DNA of 39,978 nucleotides from Phycisphaerales bacterium (GTDB lineage: Bacteria; Planctomycetota; Phycisphaerae; Phycisphaerales; SM1A02), in assembly GCA_022446885.1 (NCBI GenBank), contig JAKVBU010000028.1, positions 1-39,978 of the forward strand. Reading direction: 5' to 3'. The stretch's first letter is position 1. Each line of letters starts with the position of its first letter. The translations under genes were made by a program, and so were the position numbers. The notes beneath the pieces were generated by a model. That model searched no databases and had not been told where the DNA came from. It worked only from the letters and a program-made list of their open reading frames with translations. This document shows, piece by piece, positions 25,473-34,044 of this stretch.

Positions 25473-26657
25473 TCAGTCGAGTAGCCGCCGAGCCTCTTCG
25501 ACGTCCTTGTCGCCGCGGCCGGAGCAATTCACGAGCAGCACTTCCTCAGGCCTCATGGAGGCTGCGATCTCAACCGCCCCGGCGATGGCGTGTGAAGACT
25601 CAAGCGCCGGAATGATGCCCTCCAGGCGAGCCAGCAGTTTGAAGGCGTCCAGGGCCTGTTTGTCCGTGACGCTTCGGTACCTCACCCGCCCTGCATCGCT
25701 CCAGGCAGCGTGCTCGGGGCCAACACCGGGATAGTCGAGCCCGGCGCTGCAGGAGTGCACGGGCGAGGTTTGACCATCGTCATCCTGCAGCACATAGGAC
25801 CGACTGCCGTGCAGAACGCCCGGCTGCCCAGCACCGATGCTCGCGGCATGTTCACCTTGGGCATCTCCTCGCCCACCGGCTTCCACACCCGTAAGCGCCA
25901 CATCTGTGTCGGCTTCAAATGGGTGGAAAATGCCTGCCGCATTCGAACCACCTCCCACACAGGCAACGACGTGATCGGGCAGGCGGCCGATCCTCTCAAG
26001 GCACTGTGATCTCGCCTCCGTGCCGATGATTGATTGCATCTGACGAACCATGAGGGGAAAGGGGTGGGGGCCCACAACCGAACCGATGACATAGTGCGTC
26101 TGCCCTACTGAGCCCATCCAGTCTCGCAGGGCGGCGTTGGTGGCGTCCTTGAGGGTGCGGGATCCATCGTGCACTTCATTGACTGTTGCCCCCAGCAGTC
26201 GCATTCGGAATACGTTGAGTGCCTGCCGGCGGGCATCTTCTGCGCCCATGTAGATCTCGCAGGTGAGGTTGTACCGAGCGCAGGCCGTCGCGGTAGCGAC
26301 CCCGTGCTGGCCCGCTCCGGTTTCGGCAATGATCCTCGTCTTGCCCATACGCCTTGCCAGCAGTACCTGCCCGAGCGTGTTGTTGATCTTGTGGGCTCCG
26401 GTGTGCGCCAGATCCTCACGTTTGAGCCAGATCGCTCCTCCGCCGCAATGCTCACTGAGACGGGGGCAAAAAGTCAGCGGCGTGGGACGACCCACCCAGT
26501 TGGCGAGCATGTCGTGCAACTCATCCAGATAGGCCTGATCCACTCGGGCCTCGGCCCAGGCCACTTGGAGTTCATCGAGCGCCGCTCGAAGCGTCTCGGG
26601 CACCCAGCGACCGCCGAATGAACCAAACCAACCATCCTGCAACAGCATCTCAGTCAC
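25473..26657 (-). CDS. trpB: Tryptophan synthase beta chain
   Basis: A 394-residue PLP enzyme that joins indole and serine to tryptophan. The PLP lysine is Lys90 in TGAHKINN, the phosphate loop is [10 protein letters not shown], and the C-terminal SGRGDKD is intact. Length and start ([12 protein letters not shown] near residue 10) match TrpB of the classical TrpB1 type. ATG at 26657 overlaps the stop of an alpha/beta hydrolase gene by four bases. trpA and the other trp genes are not adjacent, which is unusual because TrpB1 normally needs TrpA. Confidence 0.96.
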   Translation of the reverse strand: MTEMLLQDGWFGSFGGRWVPETLRAALDELQVAWAEARVDQAYLDELHDMLANWVGRPTPLTFCPRLSEHCGGGAIWLKREDLAHTGAHKINNTLGQVLLARRMGKTRIIAETGAGQHGVATATACARYNLTCEIYMGAEDARRQALNVFRMRLLGATVNEVHDGSRTLKDATNAALRDWMGSVGQTHYVIGSVVGPHPFPLMVRQMQSIIGTEARSQCLERIGRLPDHVVACVGGGSNAAGIFHPFEADTDVALTGVEAGGRGDAQGEHAASIGAGQPGVLHGSRSYVLQDDDGQTSPVHSCSAGLDYPGVGPEHAAWSDAGRVRYRSVTDKQALDAFKLLARLEGIIPALESSHAIAGAVEIAASMRPEEVLLVNCSGRGDKDVEEARRLLD

Positions 26658-27472
26658 GATCGCTCCGCTCCAGAGGCAACATCAGGGCAAAGGGTATCTA
26701 CGAGGAACGTGCGTTCCATCTCCTTCACATCGGCAGCATAGCGCCCAAAGCCCACGTGTTCGAATGGGGCGCCAGTTTCATCTAGCGCTTTGAGCGTGAT
26801 GGTTGGCCCGTTGGAGCGGCTCTGTAGCGCCTGAACAAACCCCTGCTGGCCCTTGAACGGAATCCATGCGTCCTGGCGAGCGTGGACGGCCAGCACCGGG
26901 ATATCCCGCCAGCCGTGCAGCCGCTTCATGGGATCGGCTTCCTCGACGCGTCTTCGAGCCTCAGGCGACATGTGCGCTATGGCAGCGAGCGAGGTGAAGT
27001 CGCCGGTGGTGGCCAGCAACAAGGCAGCCTGAAACGGATGTGGATCACACAGCCGTGCGATGGCCGCCATGCCTCCGGCGGACATGCCCCCGATCGCCAA
27101 TCTGCGTTCATCGGCGCCCAGCGACTTGGCTGCTGCCTTGGTTACAGCGTCGATCTCATCACGCATCTGCAGCACGATGTCGAGGACCCGCTCGGGGGTT
27201 TGCGCCTGTGGGTCCAGCCGATCCCCATGGCCCGGCAGATCCACGGCGCACAGGGCAATTCCAGATCGCATCAGTCGCAGATAACGACCCGGATCCAGTT
27301 CCTTGCGGGCCGTGCGACCGTGCATCCACAGGAGCATTGGAGCCGGGGTGTCACTTGGGGGCCGCTCGGGAGGAATGAGCAGAGCGGGGACAGGCCCCAG
27401 TCGCTCGACTCGAGCCTGCCGCCGCAAACTCTGCGGAAGCGCATCGAAGGCATCTGAGGCAGCCTGACTCAT
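26654..27472 (-). CDS. Alpha/beta hydrolase (dienelactone hydrolase/prolyl-oligopeptidase-like)
   Basis: A 272-residue serine hydrolase. It contains LLWMHGRTA (oxyanion region), [10 protein letters not shown], and the nucleophile Ser in [10 protein letters not shown]. The catalytic Asp is in [10 protein letters not shown] and the His in FEHVGFG. ATG at 27472 is chosen for AGGGGGG seven bases upstream, against an ATG six codons earlier. No signal peptide. It is the first gene of a two-gene unit with trpB, their coding regions overlapping as ATGA. There is no obvious metabolic link to tryptophan synthesis. Confidence 0.82.
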   Translation of the reverse strand: MSQAASDAFDALPQSLRRQARVERLGPVPALLIPPERPPSDTPAPMLLWMHGRTARKELDPGRYLRLMRSGIALCAVDLPGHGDRLDPQAQTPERVLDIVLQMRDEIDAVTKAAAKSLGADERRLAIGGMSAGGMAAIARLCDPHPFQAALLLATTGDFTSLAAIAHMSPEARRRVEEADPMKRLHGWRDIPVLAVHARQDAWIPFKGQQGFVQALQSRSNGPTITLKALDETGAPFEHVGFGRYAADVKEMERTFLVDTLCPDVASGAERS

Positions 27473-27526
27473 GGCTTGCCCCCCTGGCACGTTGACGCCG
27501 GGGGCGAGGGCATCGACACTTCACGC

Positions 27527-28129
27527 ATGATCAGGATCATCGCTGGCGATTTTAGGTCACGACGCCTCGCGGCACCGCCCGATGCGCAGCAGACTCGGCC
27601 CTGGATGCAGCGGGTCAAGGAGTCGGTGTTCAATGTGCTCCGCGGCCACTTCGAGGGGGCTCGAGTCGTCGATCTCTTCGCTGGGGTCGGCACGATCGGG
27701 CTGGAGGCCATCAGCCGAGGTGCCCAACAGGTGCTGATGGTCGAACAGAGCCGCAGCGTGTTTGCGTTGCTTGAGCAAAATGTGCGAGACCTCGACTGCG
27801 CTCAGCAGGCCGATCTGCTCTGCGGTGATGCGCTGGGCGCGGTTGCCCTGTTGCGAGCGCCGCGTCCAGTTGACCTACTCTTTGTGGATCCACCCTTTGT
27901 CATGATGCAAGACGAGAAAGCTCGCATGCGCGTATTCGGGCAGATTCAAGCTGCGTTGGAGGTCATGTCGCCAGAGGGCTTCGCGGTCTTGAGAACACCA
28001 CTTAACCCAGATCGAACGGATCACACAATTGAAGGCTGGGAAGGCCCCGAGATTCACGATCACGGGATTCAGCACACGGTGTGCTTCTATGCCCCAGAAG
28101 TTGCAGCGAGGGACGAAGGCGGTGTCTGA
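27527..28129 (+). CDS. rsmD: 16S rRNA (guanine966-N2)-methyltransferase
   Basis: A 201-residue Rossmann methyltransferase that methylates G966 of 16S rRNA with SAM. It begins MIRIIAGDFRSRRL, the usual RsmD start. Then come RPWMQRVKESVFNVL, the SAM loop VVDLFAGVGTIGLEAISRGA and the catalytic motif FVDPPF (DPPF in place of NPPY). An upstream in-frame ATG at 27476 is less likely, since it would overlap the divergent gene's leader. It overlaps the next gene by eight bases. Confidence 0.93.
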   Translation: MIRIIAGDFRSRRLAAPPDAQQTRPWMQRVKESVFNVLRGHFEGARVVDLFAGVGTIGLEAISRGAQQVLMVEQSRSVFALLEQNVRDLDCAQQADLLCGDALGAVALLRAPRPVDLLFVDPPFVMMQDEKARMRVFGQIQAALEVMSPEGFAVLRTPLNPDRTDHTIEGWEGPEIHDHGIQHTVCFYAPEVAARDEGGV

Positions 28130-29327
28130 CGCACGCCAGGCTGCGATCGATGTGGCAGGCAGGCTTCGGCAGGCCGGTCACGAGGCCCTTCTTGCAGGCG
28201 GGTGTGTTCGAGATGTGCTGCTCGAACGCACGCCAAAGGACTGGGACGTAGCTACAAGCGCCCGCCCTGACGAAATCCGGTCGGTTTTCAAGGGCGCTCG
28301 CAGTGTGGGCGAGGCATTTGGTGTGATGTTGGTTCGCCGCCATGGACACACGATTGAGGTTGCCACCTTTCGCAGCGATGGCGTGTATCGCGATCATCGC
28401 CGACCTGAGACGGTCACTTTTTCAGATGCTGAACATGACGCCCAGCGACGCGACTTCACGATCAACGGTCTGTTCATGGATCCTCTCAGCGGTGACGTGA
28501 TCGACCACGTCAACGGTCGGCAGGATCTTGAGGCCGGGCTTATTCGTGCGATCGGTGATCCAACTGCTCGCATCAGCGAAGACCATCTGCGCATGCTCCG
28601 AGCAGTTCGCTTTGCTGCTTCGCTCAACTTCAAGCTCGACCTTGAAACAGCTGATGCCATCAAGGCCAACGCCTCGTCTCTGGCCGGCGTCTCAGCCGAG
28701 CGCATTGGAGAAGAATTCAGGCGGATGCTGCTGAGCGATGGTGCGGTTGACGGCATGGAGTTGCTCGCTGAACTTGGCCTTCTGGGTCTGGTGCCCGGCG
28801 GGATGACCCTCGCTACTGAACAGCACTTTTTGCACGCTGCGGCAACAGGGGGGCTCGACTGGCCCGCCCGACTAGCGGCCGTGGCGCTTGATGCTGGTGC
28901 TGATGACACGATCTTGACGGACTGCTGGGTGGGATCACTCGTGCTGAGCAACTGGGCTCGAGACGGCGCCCTGGCGGTACTTGACATTCATCGCACACTC
29001 AAAGGCTGGGACACCATGTCGGTGGCTGGGCGGCGTCGCTGCTGCGGCCGAGATCAGGTCGACTCGGCATTGGCCCTCAGTCAGGTTGACGCCCCCGTAC
29101 TGGCAGATCAGGCAGCGACGGCGCTGGCCACATGGCGTGCAACGGCTGGGGGCGTATTGCCTCGAAGGTTGGTCGATGGGCACATGCTGATGGAAGCGGG
29201 GGTCAGTGGCGGCCCCGAACTGGGCCGTCTGTTGGAAGCGATCTATGACGCGCAGCTTGAGGGACGGGTCTCAACTGCCGATCAGGGCCTCGAACTGGCT
29301 CGACACTTGCGCGATTTGAACGACTGA
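28122..29327 (+). CDS. CCA-adding enzyme / poly(A) polymerase family nucleotidyltransferase
   Basis: A 401-residue class II tRNA nucleotidyltransferase. The head domain holds LLAGGCVRDVLL and the catalytic Asp pair in KDWDVAT, then RRDFTINGLF (the neck) and ISEDHLRMLRAVRFAA, SAERIGEEFRRML in the body. There is no HD phosphohydrolase domain. GTG at 28122 (ending inside rsmD, 8-base overlap) gives the best N-terminus; ATG at 28089 is an alternative. CCA-adding and poly(A) enzymes cannot be separated by eye, but the uncoded CCA of the tRNA-Gly here fits a CCA role. Confidence 0.88.
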   Translation: MSDARQAAIDVAGRLRQAGHEALLAGGCVRDVLLERTPKDWDVATSARPDEIRSVFKGARSVGEAFGVMLVRRHGHTIEVATFRSDGVYRDHRRPETVTFSDAEHDAQRRDFTINGLFMDPLSGDVIDHVNGRQDLEAGLIRAIGDPTARISEDHLRMLRAVRFAASLNFKLDLETADAIKANASSLAGVSAERIGEEFRRMLLSDGAVDGMELLAELGLLGLVPGGMTLATEQHFLHAAATGGLDWPARLAAVALDAGADDTILTDCWVGSLVLSNWARDGALAVLDIHRTLKGWDTMSVAGRRRCCGRDQVDSALALSQVDAPVLADQAATALATWRATAGGVLPRRLVDGHMLMEAGVSGGPELGRLLEAIYDAQLEGRVSTADQGLELARHLRDLND

Positions 29328-29337
29328 ACCGTATACT
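29307..29337 (+). promoter_or_regulatory. Candidate promoter of the ClpP-fold exported protein gene
   Basis: A good -10 box TATACT (29332-29337) sits just after the CCA enzyme stop codon, with TTGCGC (29307-29312) 19 bases upstream as a weak -35. Start near 29343, leader about 45 bases. Confidence 0.35.
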
Positions 29338-29387
29338 AGGGCTTGGCTTGTGATTGATCGCAGCCGCCCTGCCTGGAGTTCACCGAG

Positions 29388-30623
29388 ATGATCAGATTGT
29401 TGTCCGTCGTACTGACGCTGGGATTGACCGGCCTGCTGAGCGTGCACAACGCGCTAGGCCAGGAGGCTGCTGAAGCCACCGACCGCGCTGCATCCACCGA
29501 AGGCGCTGCATCCACCGACAAGGGACGCCGCATCTACGTGGTTCCGATGTACGGCCAGTTTGGCACGGACATTCACCCCGATGTCTATGCCCCCATCATC
29601 GAGGACATCAAGGAGGTCAAGCCAGACACCATCTTGTTCAAACTCCGAACGAAGGCACTGAGCGGCAATGAAGGGTTCGTTGACATCATCGAGGGTTCCA
29701 GAACTCGCGAGCCCAATAGTGACAACACCGACTACAACATGGTGCGAGACCTTCGCCGTCAGTTCGGCATCGAGTTGGATGACTACGATCAGATGTTGTG
29801 GGTGGAGAACGCCAACGGCATCCTCGGCATCATGGCCTTTGGCTGGGACGACATGGTGATGTCTCCCAGCGCCACGATCGGGGATCTTGCGATCTGGTAT
29901 CGAATGATGCGGGCTGCCGCTCGCGGCGAGAACGTTTTTGGCAAGTACTTCGATGCCATGCTGGGCATCATGGAAGGTGTCGCGGAACGGGGGGGGTGGA
30001 CGCACCCGGAACGCCAGCCGCTTTGGGAGGCGATGACCGATCCGCGTCAATCTCTGAGCACCACTTGGGTCGGGCGCAAGGCCATCTTCTATCCAACCCT
30101 GCAGGGTGAATTCGTTCTCGATGGAAGCCCCGAATACCCCCCAACCATTCTTTCGCTGAGTGCCGACGAAGCCGAGGACCTCCTTGTGACCAAGGGCGTC
30201 GTGAATGACATGGACGATGTAGCGCTGCTCATGGGTTGGCCGCGATTTGAGATCGTCGGTGATGCCAGTGATGTGACCAAAGAGCATCGGGACGACTGGC
30301 GCTCCTTGCTCGATCGTGCCAAAGGTGCGATGCAGGCGTTCCAGGAGGGCCGCCGAGCGGGAGACCTCCAGGGGCTCTCCACTTGCATTCGAGCACTGCG
30401 TCGTTTGCAGAGCATTGAGCGCTCAAATTGCGCAATGACGATGGCATATCGCCAGAACGGAATCCCCTCTGGCGTTCAACTCAAAGTACTCATCGACCAG
30501 CTTGAGGATCAGATCGAGGACATGCGTCGCAACGGCGGCGGACGTCGCGGCCCGGGTGGAGGTGGCTTCGGCCCAGGTGGTGGAGGTGGCTTCGGCCCCG
30601 GCGGCCCACGCCCTGGCGGCTGA
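29388..30623 (+). CDS. Exported ClpP/NfeD-like fold protein, probably catalytically dead, Gly-rich tail
   Basis: The protein is 411 residues. A signal peptide ends near NALGQ (residue 25), followed by a small repeat of AASTEG/AASTDK. Residues 48-290 follow the ClpP-class membrane protease pattern of NfeD/SppA proteins: RRIYVVPMYGQFGTDIHP, PDTILFKLRTKA, then GIMAFGWDDMVMSPSATIGD and LSLSADEAEDLLVTKGVV. Where those enzymes have ASAG with the catalytic Ser, this protein reads NANGILG (141-147), so no Ser nucleophile is seen. A helical region (300-375) and a Gly/Pro/Phe-rich tail (about 384-411, GGGGFGPGG repeats) follow. It would be exported. Its GGAG ribosome site lies 9 bases before the ATG. 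Confidence 0.7.
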   Translation: MIRLLSVVLTLGLTGLLSVHNALGQEAAEATDRAASTEGAASTDKGRRIYVVPMYGQFGTDIHPDVYAPIIEDIKEVKPDTILFKLRTKALSGNEGFVDIIEGSRTREPNSDNTDYNMVRDLRRQFGIELDDYDQMLWVENANGILGIMAFGWDDMVMSPSATIGDLAIWYRMMRAAARGENVFGKYFDAMLGIMEGVAERGGWTHPERQPLWEAMTDPRQSLSTTWVGRKAIFYPTLQGEFVLDGSPEYPPTILSLSADEAEDLLVTKGVVNDMDDVALLMGWPRFEIVGDASDVTKEHRDDWRSLLDRAKGAMQAFQEGRRAGDLQGLSTCIRALRRLQSIERSNCAMTMAYRQNGIPSGVQLKVLIDQLEDQIEDMRRNGGGRRGPGGGGFGPGGGGGFGPGGPRPGG

Positions 30624-30712
30624 GGCACCCTCAATGCGCGACCGCATCTTGGCTGTGTGCTTGATCTGCTCTGAATGAAGCTGCTAGTGGGGCTGCCGGC
30701 GAACTGACTCGG

Positions 30713-31030
30713 TCAATCGCCGTCTACGAATCGCAGTAGCGCTGGACCGACCGAAACTTCGAGGCCATCCTCGACGCGAATGTCATCGACTCGATCGCCA
30801 TTGGACCAAGTGCCACCAGTGGAGTCCAAATCGCGCAATCTGTAGTCGCCATCCACGTGCTCGATGACGCAGTGCTCTCTTGAGACACTGGGGGCATTGA
30901 TCTGGACGTCACAGTCGCTGTCGCGGCCGACGATGACTTCAGTGGCGTCGCCCAAGGCAAAGGCTCGCAACGTAGCGCCGGTCGCCTTGTTCACGATGTG
31001 CATTTCCATCATAACTGTGTCGATCGCCAT
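30713..31030 (-). CDS. Small stand-alone FHA-domain protein
   Basis: A 105-residue protein that is little more than one forkhead-associated domain. VGRDSDCDVQI and SVSREHC hold the phosphothreonine-binding Arg, Ser and His, and DLDSTGGTWSNGDRV the Asn-containing loop. It should bind phosphothreonine peptides, so it links to Ser/Thr kinase signalling, which is abundant in planctomycetes. No kinase gene is in the window. Start ATG at 31030; Met7 or Met8 are alternatives. It is convergent with the ClpP-fold gene. Confidence 0.88.
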   Translation of the reverse strand: MAIDTVMMEMHIVNKATGATLRAFALGDATEVIVGRDSDCDVQINAPSVSREHCVIEHVDGDYRLRDLDSTGGTWSNGDRVDDIRVEDGLEVSVGPALLRFVDGD

Positions 31031-31057
31031 GTCTCACTGTTCGTCCCTCATACGTTG

Positions 31058-31086
31058 ATTGTTGCCTCTTCATGCCCGTTTGCCAA
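31058..31086 (-). promoter_or_regulatory. Promoter of the FHA gene
   Basis: On the minus strand TTGGCA (31086-31081) and AACAAT (31063-31058) are exactly 17 bases apart. This predicts a start near 31051 and a leader of about 20 bases before the ATG at 31030. Confidence 0.45.
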
Positions 31087-31108
31087 GTGAACAAGCGCAA
31101 ACGCCGGT

Positions 31109-31153
31109 GGCTATCGGACTCCGATGGCCCTGATCAGCCCAAATGGGGGCTGA
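31109..31153 (+). promoter_or_regulatory. Two adjacent hairpins in the waaA leader
   Basis: The first is a 9-bp stem with one wobble pair and a 3-base loop (31109-31117 with 31121-31129). The second, starting four bases on, is TCAGCCC/GGGCTGA (31134-31140 with 31147-31153). The second covers the upstream ATG at 31143, which argues that translation starts at 31170. Confidence 0.35.
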
Positions 31154-31169
31154 CCGCATCCCTGATAGC

Positions 31170-32432
31170 ATGCCCAAGATGCGGTGGCTGATCGACCTGA
31201 TCTGGCTGATCCTCATGCTGCTGGCGGCTGTGGTGCTTGTGCCCCGCCTGCTGGCGCGAGGCTGGCATCGAACCCACTGGCGTGGAAGATTCGGCCATGG
31301 CCCTCATCTGGCCAAGGGGAGCGCGCCACGGGTGCTCCTGCACGCCGTGTCGGTGGGGGAGGTGAACGCCATCCGAGCTCTGGTGCCGATGCTGCAGCAG
31401 CGTGGTTGCGAAGTGGTTGTCTCGGTCACGACGGACACCGGCATCGCTCGGGGCAAGGCCTGCTTTGGAGAGGGTGCAGCGGTGGTTCGCTACCCACTCG
31501 ATCTGTCCTGGTTTACCACTCGTTTTCTCAACCGAATCAAGCCCGATGCTGTGGGCTTTGTTGAACTCGAACTCTGGCCCAACTTCACCAGATCCTGCGC
31601 TCGCAGAGGCATTCCCATGATGGTGTTGGGGGGACGGCTCTCGGCTCGTTCAGCGAGTCGCTACCGCCTCATTCGATGGTTGGTGCGCCCCATGTTCAGG
31701 CGATTGGCCAGGGTGCAGGCAATTGACCGTGTCATCGCGGATCGTTTCATTGCGATGGGGGTTCCAGCGGACAACGTCTCGGTGGAGGGCTCGCCCAAGT
31801 GGGACAACACAGCCCTCGGCGCGACTGTCTCGGGCGTTGAGGCACTGGCAGTCGAATTGGGGATCGATACATCACGCCCGGTGGTCGTTGCCGGATCCTC
31901 CGCCCCGGAGGAGCATGCAGCCATCTTGGCGGCCGTGCCTGAGGGGTGCCAGTTGATCATTGCGCCGCGGCGGCCGGAGTGGTGGGACGAGGCTGCCCAC
32001 GTGCTGGGCCCATGTACCCGCCGCAGTCTTGGAGAAAATGGCCAGGAGGAGGGAGATCGATACCTGCTCGACACGATTGGCGATCTCTCGGCGGCCTACG
32101 CCCTGGCAGACGTGGTGATCATCGGTCGCAGCTTCGCCCAGCGGCACGGCTCTGACCCGATCGAACCCGCCGGCATGGGAAAGCCGGTGGTGTGCGGCTC
32201 AGCCATGGGCGATTTTCAACAGGCGATGACGCTGCTTCGATCGCATGATGCCATCGTGGAAACCACGCTGGCGGGGCTCTCGGGGCAGGTTCGAGCGCTG
32301 CTCGATGATGCCCAAGAACGAGCGGCGATCGGTCAGCGGGCCATCGAGGCGATTCGATCCAATCAGGGGGCATCCCAAGCCGCCGCTGAGGCGCTTTGCA
32401 CGCTGGCAGAGGCAGCGCAGCCAGGCCAATAG
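31170..32432 (+). CDS. waaA: Kdo transferase (3-deoxy-D-manno-octulosonic acid transferase)
   Basis: A 420-residue GT-B glycosyltransferase that adds Kdo to lipid A precursor, at the inner face of the inner membrane. The N-terminal anchor helix is LIDLIWLILMLLAAVVLV. The family Glu is Glu64 in HAVSVGEVNA. It also has FVELELWPNF, GGRLSARS, VVAGSSAPEEH, APRRPEW, DTIGDLSAAYALADVVIIG and PIEPAGMGKPVV. Start is taken at ATG 31170 (alternatives 31143, 31179); none has a clear ribosome site. It implies the cell makes Kdo-containing LPS. Confidence 0.93.
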   Translation: MPKMRWLIDLIWLILMLLAAVVLVPRLLARGWHRTHWRGRFGHGPHLAKGSAPRVLLHAVSVGEVNAIRALVPMLQQRGCEVVVSVTTDTGIARGKACFGEGAAVVRYPLDLSWFTTRFLNRIKPDAVGFVELELWPNFTRSCARRGIPMMVLGGRLSARSASRYRLIRWLVRPMFRRLARVQAIDRVIADRFIAMGVPADNVSVEGSPKWDNTALGATVSGVEALAVELGIDTSRPVVVAGSSAPEEHAAILAAVPEGCQLIIAPRRPEWWDEAAHVLGPCTRRSLGENGQEEGDRYLLDTIGDLSAAYALADVVIIGRSFAQRHGSDPIEPAGMGKPVVCGSAMGDFQQAMTLLRSHDAIVETTLAGLSGQVRALLDDAQERAAIGQRAIEAIRSNQGASQAAAEALCTLAEAAQPGQ

Positions 32433-32501
32433 GCCGCAGCCTCCTGATTGGACCAGCGGAATCGGGGTCGAGGGTTTGGGGGGTTGGGGTGCCCTGTGCC
32501 C

Positions 32502-32518
32502 TGACGTGTCACACGTCA
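32502..32518. promoter_or_regulatory. 17-bp palindrome between waaA and thiL
   Basis: TGACGTGT-C-ACACGTCA is a perfect 8-bp inverted repeat around one base, lying 134 bases upstream of the thiL start. It resembles a dimeric regulator operator. There is no regulator gene next to it; the Fur-like protein at 33978-34511 is the nearest one. Confidence 0.4.
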
Positions 32519-32526
32519 AAAGGAAT

Positions 32527-32558
32527 CGCCGCCGCGATCCGGGAGGGTCGCGACGGCG
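32527..32558. terminator. Strong GC hairpin with GGGA loop between waaA and thiL
   Basis: Pairing 32527-32540 with 32545-32558 gives 13 base pairs plus one C-A mismatch. It starts 94 bases after the waaA stop. No T tract follows on the plus strand, so it may be a waaA terminator lacking the tract or a leader structure for thiL. Confidence 0.4.
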
Positions 32559-32642
32559 GGGGAGAAAGGAACCTATTGCCGGAAGGGTTTGGGATGTGTT
32601 CCGCTGACGGATACGCTCGCCATGTAGGCCAGGTTCCCTATC

Positions 32643-32661
32643 CTTCACGGAATGCGTGAAG
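32643..32661 (+). promoter_or_regulatory. Hairpin with the thiL start codon in its loop
   Basis: CTTCACG (32643-32649) and CGTGAAG (32655-32661) form a perfect 7-bp stem, and the loop GAATG contains the ATG at 32652-32654. No Shine-Dalgarno sequence is seen upstream. Folding would present or mask the start codon, possibly with temperature or RNA-binding control. Confidence 0.45.
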
Positions 32662-33596
32662 CAGAATTGCTCCAATCCATCATCGAACGCTCCAGATCGA
32701 CCCTGAAGCCCCCGCCAGGGGCTCCTTTGGATCGGGTTCGAGTTGGCCCGGGAGACGATCTGGCGGTACTTGCGGAGGTTTCGGGGTCGCTGCTGCTGGG
32801 CGTCGATCAGGTTGTGGACGGCCTGCATGTGAACGCCAAGACCACCCCATGGAACGTCATTGGCTCCAAGGCCGTGCGCCGTTCAGTCAGCGATATCGCC
32901 GCTATGGCCGGCATGCCGATTGCCAGTGTGATTTCCCTCGTGCTGCCGCAGGATGCCACCAAGGTGCAATTCGATGCGTTGCACGATGGGCTCGTCGAGT
33001 CTGCTCAGGCATGCGACGTGCCGCTCGTTGGGGGTGACATCGCCGTGCATCTCAGCCCTGGCCCATTGACGATTTCGGTCACGGTGCTGGCGAGGGCCCC
33101 CGAAGGTGGGGCCGTGCTGCGCAGCGGAGGCCGCGTTGGCGATCGAGTCTGGGTCAGTGGCGAATTGGGCCGCACACTGGATCCGGATGGTGGGGGCGCA
33201 CATCTGTTCTTTGAGCCTCGGGTGTCAGTGGCCCGCGCGTTGCATGGGCAATTGGGCGAAGATTTGCATGCGATGATCGACCTGAGCGACGGGCTAGGCC
33301 GAGATGGGGCGCGTCTTGCCAAGGCTTCTGGGTGTACCGCCAGATTGCGGGCCATTGACTTGCCTTGTGCACGAGCCGCTTCCTGGCAGGAGGCCTTGTG
33401 TGACGGGGAAGATTACGAGCTGCTGGCGGCCGTGTCGCCCGAGGTTGACCTGCCCGCGTCGGTTGATGGCGTGCAGCTCACCTGCATCGGAGTGCTTGAG
33501 CATCCGCATCAAGCTGGCGGCTGCCTACTGGAGCGACCAGACGGCACCGTGCACTGCGCCGATGAAGACGGATGGGATCATCGAGGCGATGTCTGA
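32652..33596 (+). CDS. thiL: Thiamine-monophosphate kinase
   Basis: A 314-residue kinase that makes thiamine diphosphate from thiamine monophosphate and ATP. The glycine/acidic motif GPGDDLAVL is near residue 33, followed by GVDQVVDGLHV, SVSDIAAMAGMP, VGGDI, IDLSDGLGRDGARLA and GEDYELLAAV, all characteristic of ThiL. Length is normal. Its stop overlaps the tsaE start by eight bases (ATGTCTGA), so the two are one unit. Confidence 0.93.
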   Translation: MREAELLQSIIERSRSTLKPPPGAPLDRVRVGPGDDLAVLAEVSGSLLLGVDQVVDGLHVNAKTTPWNVIGSKAVRRSVSDIAAMAGMPIASVISLVLPQDATKVQFDALHDGLVESAQACDVPLVGGDIAVHLSPGPLTISVTVLARAPEGGAVLRSGGRVGDRVWVSGELGRTLDPDGGGAHLFFEPRVSVARALHGQLGEDLHAMIDLSDGLGRDGARLAKASGCTARLRAIDLPCARAASWQEALCDGEDYELLAAVSPEVDLPASVDGVQLTCIGVLEHPHQAGGCLLERPDGTVHCADEDGWDHRGDV

Positions 33597-34044
33597 GGGG
33601 GCTGTGCATCTCGTTGATGTCGAGGCAACGGAGGCTGCAGGTGCGAGAATCGCGTGCGACCTGCCCGATGGCGCTGTGCTTGGGTTGGATGGCCCGCTTG
33701 GCGCCGGCAAGACCACCTTCGTACGGGGGCTGGCGGTCGCTCTGGGTGTATCGCCCAGTGAGATCAGCAGCCCAACGTTCACAATCGTGCATGAACATCC
33801 GCTGCCTGACGGGCGCATGCTTCGACACGTTGATGCCTGGCGCCTGATGGATGGGGACGCTCTGGATGAACTGGGCTGGAGCCAGTGGATTGGCTCGCCA
33901 GGCTCTGTCACCGTGATTGAATGGGCTTCGCGAATCGAGCCGCATCTTCCCCAAGGAACAAAGCGGCTGATGCTGGATCATGCTGATGAGGGATCGGGCC
34001 GCATGTTGGTGCCTGGCTCGCCGGCCTCGGGCGAGAGCCCGTAG
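33589..34044 (+). CDS. tsaE: tRNA threonylcarbamoyladenosine biosynthesis ATPase
   Basis: A 151-residue P-loop ATPase that works with TsaB and TsaD in t6A formation at tRNA position 37. The Walker A motif is GPLGAGKTTF (Lys41), then SPTFTIVHEH (the SPTF signature), DAWRL and VIEWASRIEPHLP. ATG at 33589 overlaps thiL by eight bases; an ATG nine codons earlier is less likely. Its last 67 bases overlap, on the opposite strand, the end of the Fur-family gene. Confidence 0.93.
   Translation: MSEGAVHLVDVEATEAAGARIACDLPDGAVLGLDGPLGAGKTTFVRGLAVALGVSPSEISSPTFTIVHEHPLPDGRMLRHVDAWRLMDGDALDELGWSQWIGSPGSVTVIEWASRIEPHLPQGTKRLMLDHADEGSGRMLVPGSPASGESP

Noticed and set aside
32570-32625. Possible TPP riboswitch upstream of thiL
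   Set aside because: The conserved CUGAGA and matching pairing elements of the thi box are not present.
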